NCBI GenBank assembly: GCA_003996215.1
Contig: QJPP01007241.1
Span: 682,001 to 746,000 of the forward strand
DNA length: 64,000 nt
Direction of reading: 5' to 3'
From: Jaltomata sinuosa
Lineage: Eukaryota > Streptophyta > Magnoliopsida > Solanales > Solanaceae
The translations under genes and the position numbers were made by a program. Positions within the stretch are counted from its first letter, which is position 1, and every line of letters starts with the position of its first letter. The notes beneath the pieces are model-generated. The model worked only from the letters and a program-made list of their open reading frames with translations. It made no database searches and was not told the origin of the DNA. Below, one piece after another: positions 1 through 8,857 of the stretch.

Positions 1-407
1 ATGACGGTAAGGATTTATGAAAAGTTCTCTATATCTTTTACTTCGATTGTGGAATTCAAGAGATTAATTTGTGATAATTCATTGATTCATAATTTAAATT
101 GTGGTTATAATGGAGAGATTTGTAATTCTCTTAAATTAGTATTTACATTATTAAACTATCACAAATTCCATTTATACTTATTTTTTCATATATATATAAA
201 CTAGTATCGAGTTTGTAAGATTTGAATTCTGTCAAAATCGTAACTTTTTTATTCGATCGGCGTTAAGTACACTAGTACTTGATGGCTACAATGATGACAA
301 CCTTAGACAATTGCACACGTATTTGACATGAAAATAAAACTCTAGAAACCCAACAAAATGGAATATTACTTAATTTTTGAATGAACACGTGGAGTATGAC
401 TTGCTAG
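1..407. other. Gene-free AT-rich stretch
   Basis: AT-rich sequence with no supported gene, RNA gene or recognisable element. The one open frame here (1-204) is low-complexity and has no family resemblance that I recognise. Confidence 0.5.
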
Positions 408-409
408 TA

Positions 410-693
410 CTTTCTCCGTTTCATATTATTTATCGTGTGTTTCTTTATACGCCTTTTAAAAAATATTAATAATTAGAAAGGGTTATCAACTATTTTACTC
501 TCGTTTATATCTTATGACATAATCTTTCTTAATTAAGTATTTATTTTATTAAAGTGTTTGTAGTTTTCAAGAACAATTATTACTAAAGATAAAATAAAAA
601 ATAAATAAATAATTGTCTTAAACTTCTAAAATGACAAATATTGTGAGATAATTATTTTTAAAAATCACGACAGATAATTTGAGACGGAGGGAG
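410..693. mobile_element. Stowaway-type MITE
   Basis: A 284-bp element with terminal inverted repeats. The left end reads CTTTCTCCGTTTCATATTAT and the reverse complement of the right end reads CTCCCTCCGTCTCAAATTAT. A TA dinucleotide flanks each side (408-409 and 694-695), as expected of the Tc1/Mariner-derived Stowaway class. It has no coding capacity. The inner parts of the repeats are diverged, so the copy is not recent. Confidence 0.8.
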
Positions 694-1139
694 TAGCTAG
701 TTGTATTTCTTTAGTAGTGATAATAATGATGGAGTATTTATTGGTCTCTATACACAGTATTAATTAGGTACACAAATTAGGTTGAGATAATTGATGGTGA
801 TGATAATGATGATAATTATAACTATATAGTCAAGAATGTTTGGTCTTAGCCCAATGTCCTACAAAAAATTCTTCTCCTTTTTCCACATTTAATATAGTAC
901 TTCAAGATAATTCAGAGCTATGAACACAAAATTGTACACTATTGTACATATGATTAGTAAAGGAAGAAAATTGAATTCATTTAATTTGGTCAATGCAAGA
1001 ATTTTGAAGGAATTAAGACCATATGCTAGTGCTATATTAATTGAGTGTGCAGCCTATTATTCATTGTTTCATTTTTCTAAAATAAATTTTGAAGTTTTTG
1101 ATAAGAAGAAAAGGTTAGCAAAATAAATTGTTTGAACTA

Positions 1140-1366
1140 CTCCCTCCGTACAACTTTACTTGTCCATTATTGACTTGACATACTTCTTAAGAAATCATAA
1201 ATAGAAGAGCAACTTTATCATATCACTCTTTGAATATAATAAATACAATATCTTGAAAAATGTATTGAAAAAATAACTATAATTAATGATAAGGGTGAAT
1301 TCAAAATTAAGTATTAAATTATCTCTTAATTTTATAAATTAAACGAATAAAAATGGACGGAGGGAG
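1140..1366. mobile_element. Stowaway-type MITE (second copy)
   Basis: A 227-bp element bounded by CTCCCTCCGT and its complement ACGGAGGGAG. TA target duplications lie at 1138-1139 and 1367-1368. It has the same terminal motif as the element at 410-693 but a different interior, so it is a related family or a diverged copy. It is non-coding. Confidence 0.8.
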
Positions 1367-1419
1367 TATAACTAATGATAAAATTCATGGTGATGGGCAT
1401 GGCCCATTGACCATTTTTG

Positions 1420-1725
1420 ACAAGGAAATGGGTTATATTTGCTCTCTACTACTACTGAAAAAAGTTTAATATTATGATTTATTATAATATTAATTTATAT
1501 ATGCCCTTAATATTATCTATCGATTTATATATATCCTTAACATTATAAAAAATGCCTCAAATTATTGTTCCTCCGTTAACCTATCAATTTTAGTCAAAAT
1601 GGCATATTAACTCACCACACCAATTATTATTCTTTCACCACTATCTAAGGTAACCAACACCTTCACCGTATGTATTATCACCATCAATTGCCATTCTTCT
1701 ATTTTAAGTAAGGATATTTTTGTCA
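1420..1725. repeat. Degraded arm of a MULE-like long-TIR element
   Basis: This stretch resembles one arm of the element at 52760-53878. Both run in the same order through 'atatgccc', a 'cctccgttaacc/cctccattgacc' block, a 'ggcat...ctcaccacaccaa' block and 'accaacaccttcacc'. Only one arm is visible and it is strongly diverged, so I read it as a relic. It has no coding content. Confidence 0.5.
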
Positions 1726-1779
1726 TTTTATATATTTTTTATTTTAATTAATATATTTTACTTTCTTTTTAATCAATTA

Positions 1780-2155
1780 TATATTTAAAAATTACGTAAA
1801 AAGTATTATAAATCACAACAAGTAAGAACTTAGAATATTTAGAAAACATTAAAAATTTGGATGAATCTCGAAATTTTATTAGTGTCACGTAAATTAGGAC
1901 AGATGAAGTAATATAAAAATAATGTAAAAAGTCATATAAATCACAATAATTAATAATTTAAAATATCTAAAAGTTACGTATAAAAAAGTTGATTGACTGT
2001 CTAAATTCTATCAGTGCGACATAAATCGGGACAGAGAGAGTAACATATATTATTTGAAAATTATTTAAAAAATAGTATAAATTACAATAATTAACAACTT
2101 AAAATATTTTTTAAAAAAAAATTGATTGACTCTCTAAATTTCATCCTTGTCACAT
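1780..2155. repeat. Degenerate tandem repeat, about 130 bp x 3
   Basis: Three successive blocks share the order 'aaaaagt.ttataaatcacaa', 'taa.aacttaaaatatt', 'ttgattgact.tctaaat' and 'agtg.cac.taaat.gggacag'. The period is roughly 130 bp with substantial divergence. It ends where the long inverted-repeat arm begins at 2156. It is non-coding. Confidence 0.5.
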
Positions 2156-3347
2156 AAAGGAATTTTTACATAAATAAAGTCTTTTAGACTTATTATTACC
2201 CCTTTTTGGGTACTTTATTTTTATTACATAATATAGCATAAGTTTATCTGTAGTAGCTAAAATCAGGGAATCATTCCCTTAATATTAGCCTTTCATATGA
2301 AATAATTGATTTATTTTTATTTTTTTCTTCTCTTTCTGGGTCTCTCTCTCATCGATTTTAGGATTTTTTTTTGTTAAATTTCATATCAAATAACAGTAAT
2401 TTTTTGTTATATCGTAAAAACTTTAACAAGAATTCATCATGTGTTGAGTATATTTTTTTTTACTTTTTTAATCATCCCCGAATTTCTTTTCAGATCTGTG
2501 AAGAAAAGAAATCACAGATCTGCAAAAAAATAATCCAATAAAGACAAAGTTCAGAGGGAAAAAGAATGTGTTTCGAAGAAAAAATTGATTCATGAGATTT
2601 TTTTTAGTTATTCTCAAAAAATTTGCTTGATCCGAAGATATGAATATTTGAAGATCTGAATTTGTGATTAGTTTGGATCGGTTGTTCTTTCAAACAATTT
2701 AGAATATATTTTAGAGTTCATACCTCAATTCTGGGGGAGATTGATTAAGTATAGAGTTGATTTTAGTAGAAATATTAGACTAAAACTCGAAAAAGCTGAA
2801 GTTGCAGATTTGTGTCATGATTTGTGTTAGAACTGTATTAGAATTGTATTAAATAAACAATAGTTGTAATACAATTCGACTTCAATATTGTACATTGTTA
2901 TGAATTCGATAGTTATTATTTCAGAACAAATATAATACATTTTTAACAACATAAACTAATTTAAGTAGTATGAAAATATTTGAAATTCACATATAATACT
3001 TATAATACATTTATATTAAAAATATTTTAGTTATGTATTCACCACGTGCATTAAAACATGCATATAATATGTATAATATATTGAATTCAAAATGTATTAT
3101 AATTGTTGTTTATTTTTCTCTTATTAATCATATTAAAAATGTATTATACCTAAATTCCAAACATTCAAATGCTATTTAAATTAGTTTATGTGTCAACATA
3201 TTAAAATTGTGATCGAACTGTATTATATATGTATTTAGCTGATTCTGCTATTTTTGGTAAGAAAAATAAGGTTATAATCTGTAAGAATAAAAGCTATACT
3301 ATTATCTATAATAAAACTTTCATAATACATTATCTATGTAAAAAGAT
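2156..3347 (+). repeat. Left arm of a 1.2-kb inverted repeat
   Basis: This arm is the inverted counterpart of 17725-18862. The match starts at AAAGGAATTTTTACATAAAT on this side. It continues with few mismatches through the polypyrimidine 'ctctttctgggtctctctctcat' stretch, the 'gctgaagttgcagatttgtg' stretch and the TGTATTA-rich half, up to 'ctatgtaaaaagat'. The arm has no long ORF. Near 2493-2522 it also holds a local palindrome (CAGATCTGTGA, spacer, TCACAGATCTG). The two arms could be the termini of one large TIR element or two copies of one non-autonomous transposon in opposite orientation. I saw no convincing target duplication. Confidence 0.8.
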
Positions 3348-3432
3348 TAATATAAAAAAGAAAAATTAGGCTATTGCGTGTGGATCTTGTTAAAAAGAAA
3401 ACAATATAATAGATGACAATTGATATATATAT

Positions 3433-4190
3433 ATAATAAAGGTTTTGTAATTTCAAATGTAATAAAGGATTTTAACGGTAATTTTAAAGGGGTTGTAAGC
3501 GATTGTTGTAAAGTCCTACTCAGTACTCCCTCCTCCCTAGTCTATAGCCATGTTTGTATTATGTAAATATCATTATCTAAGTATTCTCCCTTAAATAATT
3601 TTTTTTTTTTTTTACTGTTCATTACTGTTCATCTAATTTATTATTTTACCATGTTCATCTCTCTCTCTTAGCCTATGTTCTTATCAGCAGTTTCTTTAAC
3701 CTCACCCCGGGAGAACCAGGTCCTTCGGCACTATTGGCCATGACGGACATCAATCCCTAGGACTTTACAGGTTAATCCATGGGTGCTGAATAAGAAGCTA
3801 AAAGTTTAACCATATACTAAGGATAAAACAATAAATCTATTTTAACAATATTAACATCACATAAACATTTTAACATTCATATAAACATTAAAATTAACAT
3901 TAAAAACTTAAATAATACATAACTGGGAGAGATACATAGACAATAATATAATAAAATACTTACATGTCTGTAGATGGAGAGAGGTTTCCCTTTCGGGAGT
4001 CCCCGGAAACTGTGAAGCTACGTCGGAGGGACTAGTCACACTCTCTTTCTTATTCTCACTCTTATGTTTATACAAAGCTTAATCACTCAATATGTAAAAC
4101 TGAAGAAATATAAAACTATTATTTTACTCTGATTCTTTCTCTTGCTTCTTTTCTCTCTATCTTGAGTTCTGTCTCACTTCTCTGAAAGAG
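3433..4190 (-). promoter_or_regulatory. EPRV leader region (minus-strand copy)
   Basis: This is the non-coding leader downstream of the viral TATA box on the minus strand. It carries short upstream ATGs, a GC-richer patch at 3707-3790 and a long T/A run at 3600-3614. Three further copies lie in the plus orientation at 12620-13374, 13433-13940 and 15113-15512, all highly similar. The leader stops at 3433 in a TA-rich flank, just before the primer-binding site would be expected. Confidence 0.8.
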
Positions 4191-4194
4191 GGGG

Positions 4195-4202
4195 TATTTA
4201 TA
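4195..4202 (-). promoter_or_regulatory. EPRV promoter TATA box (minus strand)
   Basis: TATAAATA on the minus strand, followed downstream by a CT-rich stretch and preceded by TGACG-containing repeats. This is the arrangement of caulimovirid genomic promoters such as 35S. In this copy it drives transcription leftwards, away from the viral ORFs at 4474-11992. Confidence 0.75.
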
Positions 4203-4336
4203 GATGATTTTGGAGGAGCGGATTTCAAACTTGATTTCAATTGAGTTGAAGAATCTTTAGCTGCCGGGTGCGCTGTGGGCCCCATCGTCACATGCTTGAT
4301 TGATTCTTTGTCCCTTCTTGATATCTGAGTGCTCCA

Positions 4337-4436
4337 TTTTACGTCATGGCTTACATATTTATTTTGTCTTCTTTTCAGCATACGTCATGGCTTACCTATT
4401 TGTTTTGTCTTCTTTTCAGCATACGTCATGGCTTAC
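4337..4436 (-). promoter_or_regulatory. Triplicated 41-bp enhancer-like repeat with TGACG motifs
   Basis: ACGTCATGGCTTAC occurs at 4341, 4382 and 4423, an exact 41-bp spacing. The copies are separated by a conserved TTTTGTCTTCTTTTCAGCAT stretch. On the viral sense strand each unit holds a TGACGTA motif, the core bound by TGA-type bZIP factors in the as-1 element of CaMV 35S. The position, about 140-240 bp upstream of the TATA box, suits an enhancer. The mosaic copy at 12327 onward retains one unit. Confidence 0.7.
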
Positions 4437-4473
4437 GAATTTGTCTTGTGGTCTTTGTTGATACTGTTTTACC

Positions 4474-5733
4474 TTATGTGTCCAGGTTGTGTTCTGCTAT
4501 GGTGTCGAAACTCATGCCTGAGTCTTCGTCTTCATTAGGATCTTGTGCGAACTGGTCCATTGTAGGATCCATAGCTGAGTTATAGCTACTGCTTTCTGAT
4601 TTTGGTGATTCTGGTCTTGGATTTTCAAGAATCACTCTTTTAGTTTTTTCTTCTAAGAATTTTTTTACTGTATTATTGAGAATCTCCTCTATTTTTTTAC
4701 CTTTCTTTTTTCTTAGATTTATTCCTTTCCTTCTTGGTTCATTTTTGGTCTCAGTTGAAGAAGTTCCGGCTATATTAAAACTTTCTGGTAATATTCTTAC
4801 ACTTTTTGGCAAAGTGTCAGCCATTAACGGATTTGATTTATCTTTACCAGTTACCGTTTGAACTGGACTAGCTATATCGATATCTGGTATAGTAGATCTT
4901 TCTGCATTCATTGGGGAATGCACACCCGTCTCATCCATTTTTTGAGATGGAGAACTCTTTGATTTGTTTAAATTAGAAAAAGACTGTTGTGGAGTATGTA
5001 TGGGAAAGTGAGTCTGACTGATTTCAAAATGGAGTATTCTAATCCTTTCTTGTAGGATTTTGATGTGTTCTAACATTTTGTCTTTTTCTTGTATTAATTC
5101 TTCATTTTTGCCATTTATTCTTTTGAAGGCGTCTGTCATGGCTGCACAATGATCACAAAAAATTATTTTATCTGTGTCTCTGCTGATATTGTATTGTGGG
5201 GTTCTATTAATCTGTTTAAGAGAAGGGGTAATAAAAAAGTTTGGTCCTAAGTTTCCCCTAGCGTAGTCTAATGCTTCATTTAAATCATTAAATCCTTTGA
5301 ATAAAGGTGTCTGAAAATCTTTTATACTATCTACTACGTCAATCCAAGTCTGGAAAACACCGGGTTTTTCCCCTTGTATTACCGTATAAAATTTAAACTT
5401 TTTGTCTTGATTTTTGTCTGTGAAATATGCGCATAAAGCATTCAAAACAGAAATAAAGTATCCATGGTCTTTGGGAGTCTTTCCGAATGCTATCCATAGG
5501 TTGTCTATCAAACACCTTTGTGGTTTGTCTATGCTTGTTCCTCCCTGCACCCTGAAATTCAAGTTGCATTCTGGATAACATATTAGATTTTGTTTACCAA
5601 AAAAGAGTCTTTCTAACTTTTGTGTATCCATTCTAGTCTGGGCTTTGAACTGAGTAGTTCTTAGCAAAGTCTGTAAATAATTATCTGCGGAAGGAGAAGC
5701 TTCCTCCTTTCCCTTGTTTTTTCCTGCATGCAT
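4474..5733 (-). CDS. EPRV viroplasmin / translational transactivator-like protein
   Basis: A 419-aa ORF in the last position of the viral genome, starting 24 nt after the polymerase ORF ends. Residues of roughly 110-175 match the caulimovirus viroplasmin fold, which is shared with the N-terminal domain of eukaryotic RNase H1: an FYTVIQGEKPGVFQTW-like core followed by a KGFNDLNEAL-like helix. In caulimovirids this protein forms cytoplasmic inclusion bodies and allows reinitiation on polycistronic RNA. The C-terminal half is low-complexity with a coiled-coil stretch (about 215-245), a basic patch (about 335-355) and an acidic tail. The frame is uninterrupted here. No transcript is expected, because no viral promoter lies upstream on this strand. 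Confidence 0.85.
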   Translation of the reverse strand: MHAGKNKGKEEASPSADNYLQTLLRTTQFKAQTRMDTQKLERLFFGKQNLICYPECNLNFRVQGGTSIDKPQRCLIDNLWIAFGKTPKDHGYFISVLNALCAYFTDKNQDKKFKFYTVIQGEKPGVFQTWIDVVDSIKDFQTPLFKGFNDLNEALDYARGNLGPNFFITPSLKQINRTPQYNISRDTDKIIFCDHCAAMTDAFKRINGKNEELIQEKDKMLEHIKILQERIRILHFEISQTHFPIHTPQQSFSNLNKSKSSPSQKMDETGVHSPMNAERSTIPDIDIASPVQTVTGKDKSNPLMADTLPKSVRILPESFNIAGTSSTETKNEPRRKGINLRKKKGKKIEEILNNTVKKFLEEKTKRVILENPRPESPKSESSSYNSAMDPTMDQFAQDPNEDEDSGMSFDTIAEHNLDT

Positions 5734-5756
5734 ACTAGAAAATTTTTACACATTAG

Positions 5757-8540
5757 TCATTTTATCATGAGTCTACTTAATTGATCTGCTAGATTATTCT
5801 CTTTTCCTTTAATGTGTTCTAATACTATACTGTATACTGAAGTGGCGTCTAAAAAATTTAGCCATCTTCTCTTACTACTCGTTTTCTCGTTTATTTTCTG
5901 ATAAAATTTTACTATTGCTTCACAGTCTGTTCTTACCAAAACTTCTGATTTATTTAAAATGTATATTCTAAAAACATTTAATCCGTAAATTACCGCTAGA
6001 ATTTCTGCGTCTATACTACTTATATTACCTTTTTCTTTGTACTTACCACTTTGGTATGCACAAATTCTTTCTTCTTTTTTATCGCTGTATTTGTTCTTTC
6101 GAGTTTTAAGAACAGCTCCCCACCCTTCGAAACTTCCATCTGTTTCTATTATCAAATAATCTGTTTCTAGAGGCATTGCCAAATCTGGAATATTTTTAAC
6201 CATATGCTTTAAAGTCTGAACAAGTTTTATATCTTTTGTATTAAATGACTTTTGACCAGTGGATCCTGTTTTTGAATATAATGGTCCTGCTATTTTCCCT
6301 AAGTCTTTTATGAAGTTCCTTGCATAGTTTAGTATTCCTAGAAATTTTTGTAATTCTTTTGTTTTATCTAATTTATCTGGCATATCTAGTATTTTCTTCG
6401 CTATATGCGATTGTAACTTTATCTTTCCATTTCCTATTGTTATTCCTAAAAAATTAATCTGTGTCTTACATAATTCCATTTTCTTTTTGCTTATTATTAT
6501 TCCATGATTTACTAGTAATCTGAAAACAATTTGTAAATGTCCTAGGTGTTCTTTCATAGTATTACTAAAAATGAGAATATCATCTACGTATACTATTACA
6601 AAATTTTTAAACTCTCTAAAAATATTATCCATTTTCCTCTGAAAAATAGGAGGTGCAGTTTTTAATCCGAATGGCATTACTAACCATTCGAAGTGTCCTT
6701 CGGGACAAGTGAATGCAGTCCAGTCTATGCTGTCTTCATGCATTTTTACTTGCCAGTATCCGGACTTGCAGTCTAATTTGCTAAAACAAGTTCTTCCTTG
6801 TATTCTATTAATTAATTCTGTTTTATCTGGCAATTTGTATCCGTCCATTCTAGTGTTGTCGTTTAACCTTTTATAGTTTATTACCATTCTTGCCTTCCCT
6901 CTAACTATTTCGGCATGATTTCTAACTATGAAGGCGGCTGATCTATGTTTTGACCTAGATCTTCTTATTACTCCTAATTCTAATAATTCTTTAATTTGTG
7001 TTTCAAAGTCTTCCAAGTCTTGGTTTGTAGCTTCTATTGATGCTGTTTTTACTATATATTCTGGATTAATTATGTCTAATTTGCAGGTTATCTTATTGGA
7101 CTCCCAATGTTTCAGGGGTTTTTCTCCAATTATTTCTAGTTCGTCTAAAATTTGTATTATTTTTTCTAGATCTCTCTGATCTTTGATTATTCCTATTTGT
7201 TTTATTCCATTCCTCAAATTGTAAAATTCAGTATTTATTTCTATTAAGGAATAATCTTTTTCTATTTCTTTCATGTCTAGCATCTCATTTATTTCTTCTT
7301 TGATGTTTATGGTTTCACAATGGTCGCATTGACAGTCTTTTCCTTTTTCACAATTTGTTTTTAATTCTTCTTTATCTGTTTTACTTCTTATTCTTGTTGG
7401 CATATGTGTGGTGGTTACTGATGTTTGGGTTATGTTTTTTGATAATATTATTCCGTCTCTAGTTAGAAGACAACTTCCGTTGTTTTGTAATAGAAAGTCT
7501 AATCCTAGTACAAAATCTACTCTAATATTTAAGTCTCTTGTCCATATTTTATCTAGTTTGTAGGATGGTTTGTAGAAATTATCACAAGTATTTTTAAAAC
7601 TAATCGTTGCTTTCCCCACATAGTGTGAGTAAGTATTGTATGATCCATCCATTTGCATTGATACTTGTGTTTCTGGTAAGTTTTTAATTAGTTCAATTGG
7701 TATTATTCTTTCGTTTATAATACTTCTGGTACATCCTGAGTCAACCAGGGCCAGTGTCTCTATTTCATAGTTTTGTATTTTTATTCTTGCTAGTATTTTT
7801 ATGGTGCTCATTTTTTTGTCTTCATTACATATTAAACCTTCAAAGTTTTTATTTCTTTGATTTGTATTCATCAATTCTTCTTCTATGATTTTTTCTTTAC
7901 CTTTTTCTAGCTTTGTCAATCTATGTTCTATTTTCTTAATTTTGTCTTCTATGTTTGATATTCTTATTTCTGTTGATGATTTAATAGGTTCTTTAATATT
8001 CATTTGTTCTTTTAGTATTTTTGTTTCTAGAGTTTTTTCTATGCAATTAATACATCCTATGATATAGCAATTTTTACATTTTAGTCTTTTATCTTTACTT
8101 GGATACCAATGACATATGTAACATTGGTTACTATCCAATCCTTTTCCTTTTTCGAAGATATGCTCGCATTCTATAGCGAGATTGACTAGGTTGTAGTTAT
8201 CTAATTCTCCTAAATCTAGTTTTTCTAATCCTGTTTCATTTATTAACTCTTCTCCTTCTGAGTCTGAAGAATTCTGTTTTTGTTCTTCATTCGGGTCTAT
8301 ACTAACTACTGAATATATACTTTCACTGTCCGACATGTATTCGTCTACATTTATTAAAGTTTCATTAAATTCGTCTATTAGTTGTGCATTTCTTGTTCTA
8401 CTATTATTTCTTTTAGGACAAGTATTGGCTAAATGATCTATGCTTCCACATGTAAAGCATTCTAGTCTATTTTTATAATTTCTTTTCCCATCAAATTTTC
8501 TTATATGTCTATTTCTATCTAAGTATGGCTTTTTTGCCAT
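5757..8540 (-). CDS. EPRV coat-protein zinc knuckle, aspartic protease, reverse transcriptase and RNase H
   Basis: A 927-aa ORF. In order it shows a CCHC knuckle (C28-C31-H36-C41) that belongs to the C-terminus of the coat protein, an acidic linker, and a Cys/His cluster (C140, C143, H144, C155, C158, C163, C166). A coiled coil follows at about 195-220. The aspartic protease has a DSG motif at D267 and a GLDFL-type strand near 346. The reverse transcriptase has D590 and a YVDD box at 651-654. The RNase H has D801, E846, D872 and D919. The protein would process the polyprotein and copy pregenomic RNA into DNA. The frame stays open upstream of the ATG at 8540 to about 8665, with coat-protein-like sequence. 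The ATG is therefore probably internal to a longer movement-coat-polymerase polyprotein broken upstream. Confidence 0.9.
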   Translation of the reverse strand: MAKKPYLDRNRHIRKFDGKRNYKNRLECFTCGSIDHLANTCPKRNNSRTRNAQLIDEFNETLINVDEYMSDSESIYSVVSIDPNEEQKQNSSDSEGEELINETGLEKLDLGELDNYNLVNLAIECEHIFEKGKGLDSNQCYICHWYPSKDKRLKCKNCYIIGCINCIEKTLETKILKEQMNIKEPIKSSTEIRISNIEDKIKKIEHRLTKLEKGKEKIIEEELMNTNQRNKNFEGLICNEDKKMSTIKILARIKIQNYEIETLALVDSGCTRSIINERIIPIELIKNLPETQVSMQMDGSYNTYSHYVGKATISFKNTCDNFYKPSYKLDKIWTRDLNIRVDFVLGLDFLLQNNGSCLLTRDGIILSKNITQTSVTTTHMPTRIRSKTDKEELKTNCEKGKDCQCDHCETINIKEEINEMLDMKEIEKDYSLIEINTEFYNLRNGIKQIGIIKDQRDLEKIIQILDELEIIGEKPLKHWESNKITCKLDIINPEYIVKTASIEATNQDLEDFETQIKELLELGVIRRSRSKHRSAAFIVRNHAEIVRGKARMVINYKRLNDNTRMDGYKLPDKTELINRIQGRTCFSKLDCKSGYWQVKMHEDSIDWTAFTCPEGHFEWLVMPFGLKTAPPIFQRKMDNIFREFKNFVIVYVDDILIFSNTMKEHLGHLQIVFRLLVNHGIIISKKKMELCKTQINFLGITIGNGKIKLQSHIAKKILDMPDKLDKTKELQKFLGILNYARNFIKDLGKIAGPLYSKTGSTGQKSFNTKDIKLVQTLKHMVKNIPDLAMPLETDYLIIETDGSFEGWGAVLKTRKNKYSDKKEERICAYQSGKYKEKGNISSIDAEILAVIYGLNVFRIYILNKSEVLVRTDCEAIVKFYQKINEKTSSKRRWLNFLDATSVYSIVLEHIKGKENNLADQLSRLMIK

Positions 8541-8857
8541 TGATTTTCTTAAATAATATTTCTTTGGATAAAAAGTTCTCTTATTCTTCTTATACCTTTT
8601 CTGTTGTGGGGTTTTATCATAACTTTGTGTAGTATATATACTCTTACAAAAACTTGTCTCACTTTTTTTAATTGCTTTTGTATTTGTATATTAGTGCATT
8701 TTTCTTGTAAAATCCACATTATGTGCTGAGTTCTTTGACCTATGGTCCATTTTGTTTGTGGGTTTTGTATTACTCCATCTCGTTTGTTCCATCTTTCTTC
8801 TATTTCCCTGCCTAAGGCTCCGGGAAGTTTATTAAAAAGTTTGTTTCCTAATGTTTA
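8541..8857 (-). pseudogene. Broken coat-protein segment between the two large EPRV ORFs
   Basis: After the stop codon at 8855-8857, the frame of the upstream ORF continues to encode caulimovirid coat-protein-like sequence. It has a KLPGALG-type motif and a basic region rich in Q, K and L. Near the homopolymer T7 run at 8663-8669 (A7 on the sense strand) the coat-protein-like signal moves to the frame of the 927-aa ORF. This copy therefore carries one in-frame stop and one frame change within what looks like a single ancestral polyprotein. Both are simple lesions, so the copy is non-functional but not old by decay. Confidence 0.75.

Noticed and set aside
920..1126. 68-codon open frame between two MITEs
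   Set aside because: No recognisable family, no clear splice or UTR context, and AT-rich composition like its surroundings. The length is within chance expectation.
4157..4381. 74-codon open frame in the viral promoter (minus)
   Set aside because: It lies over the enhancer, TATA box and start region, which are non-coding in caulimovirids.
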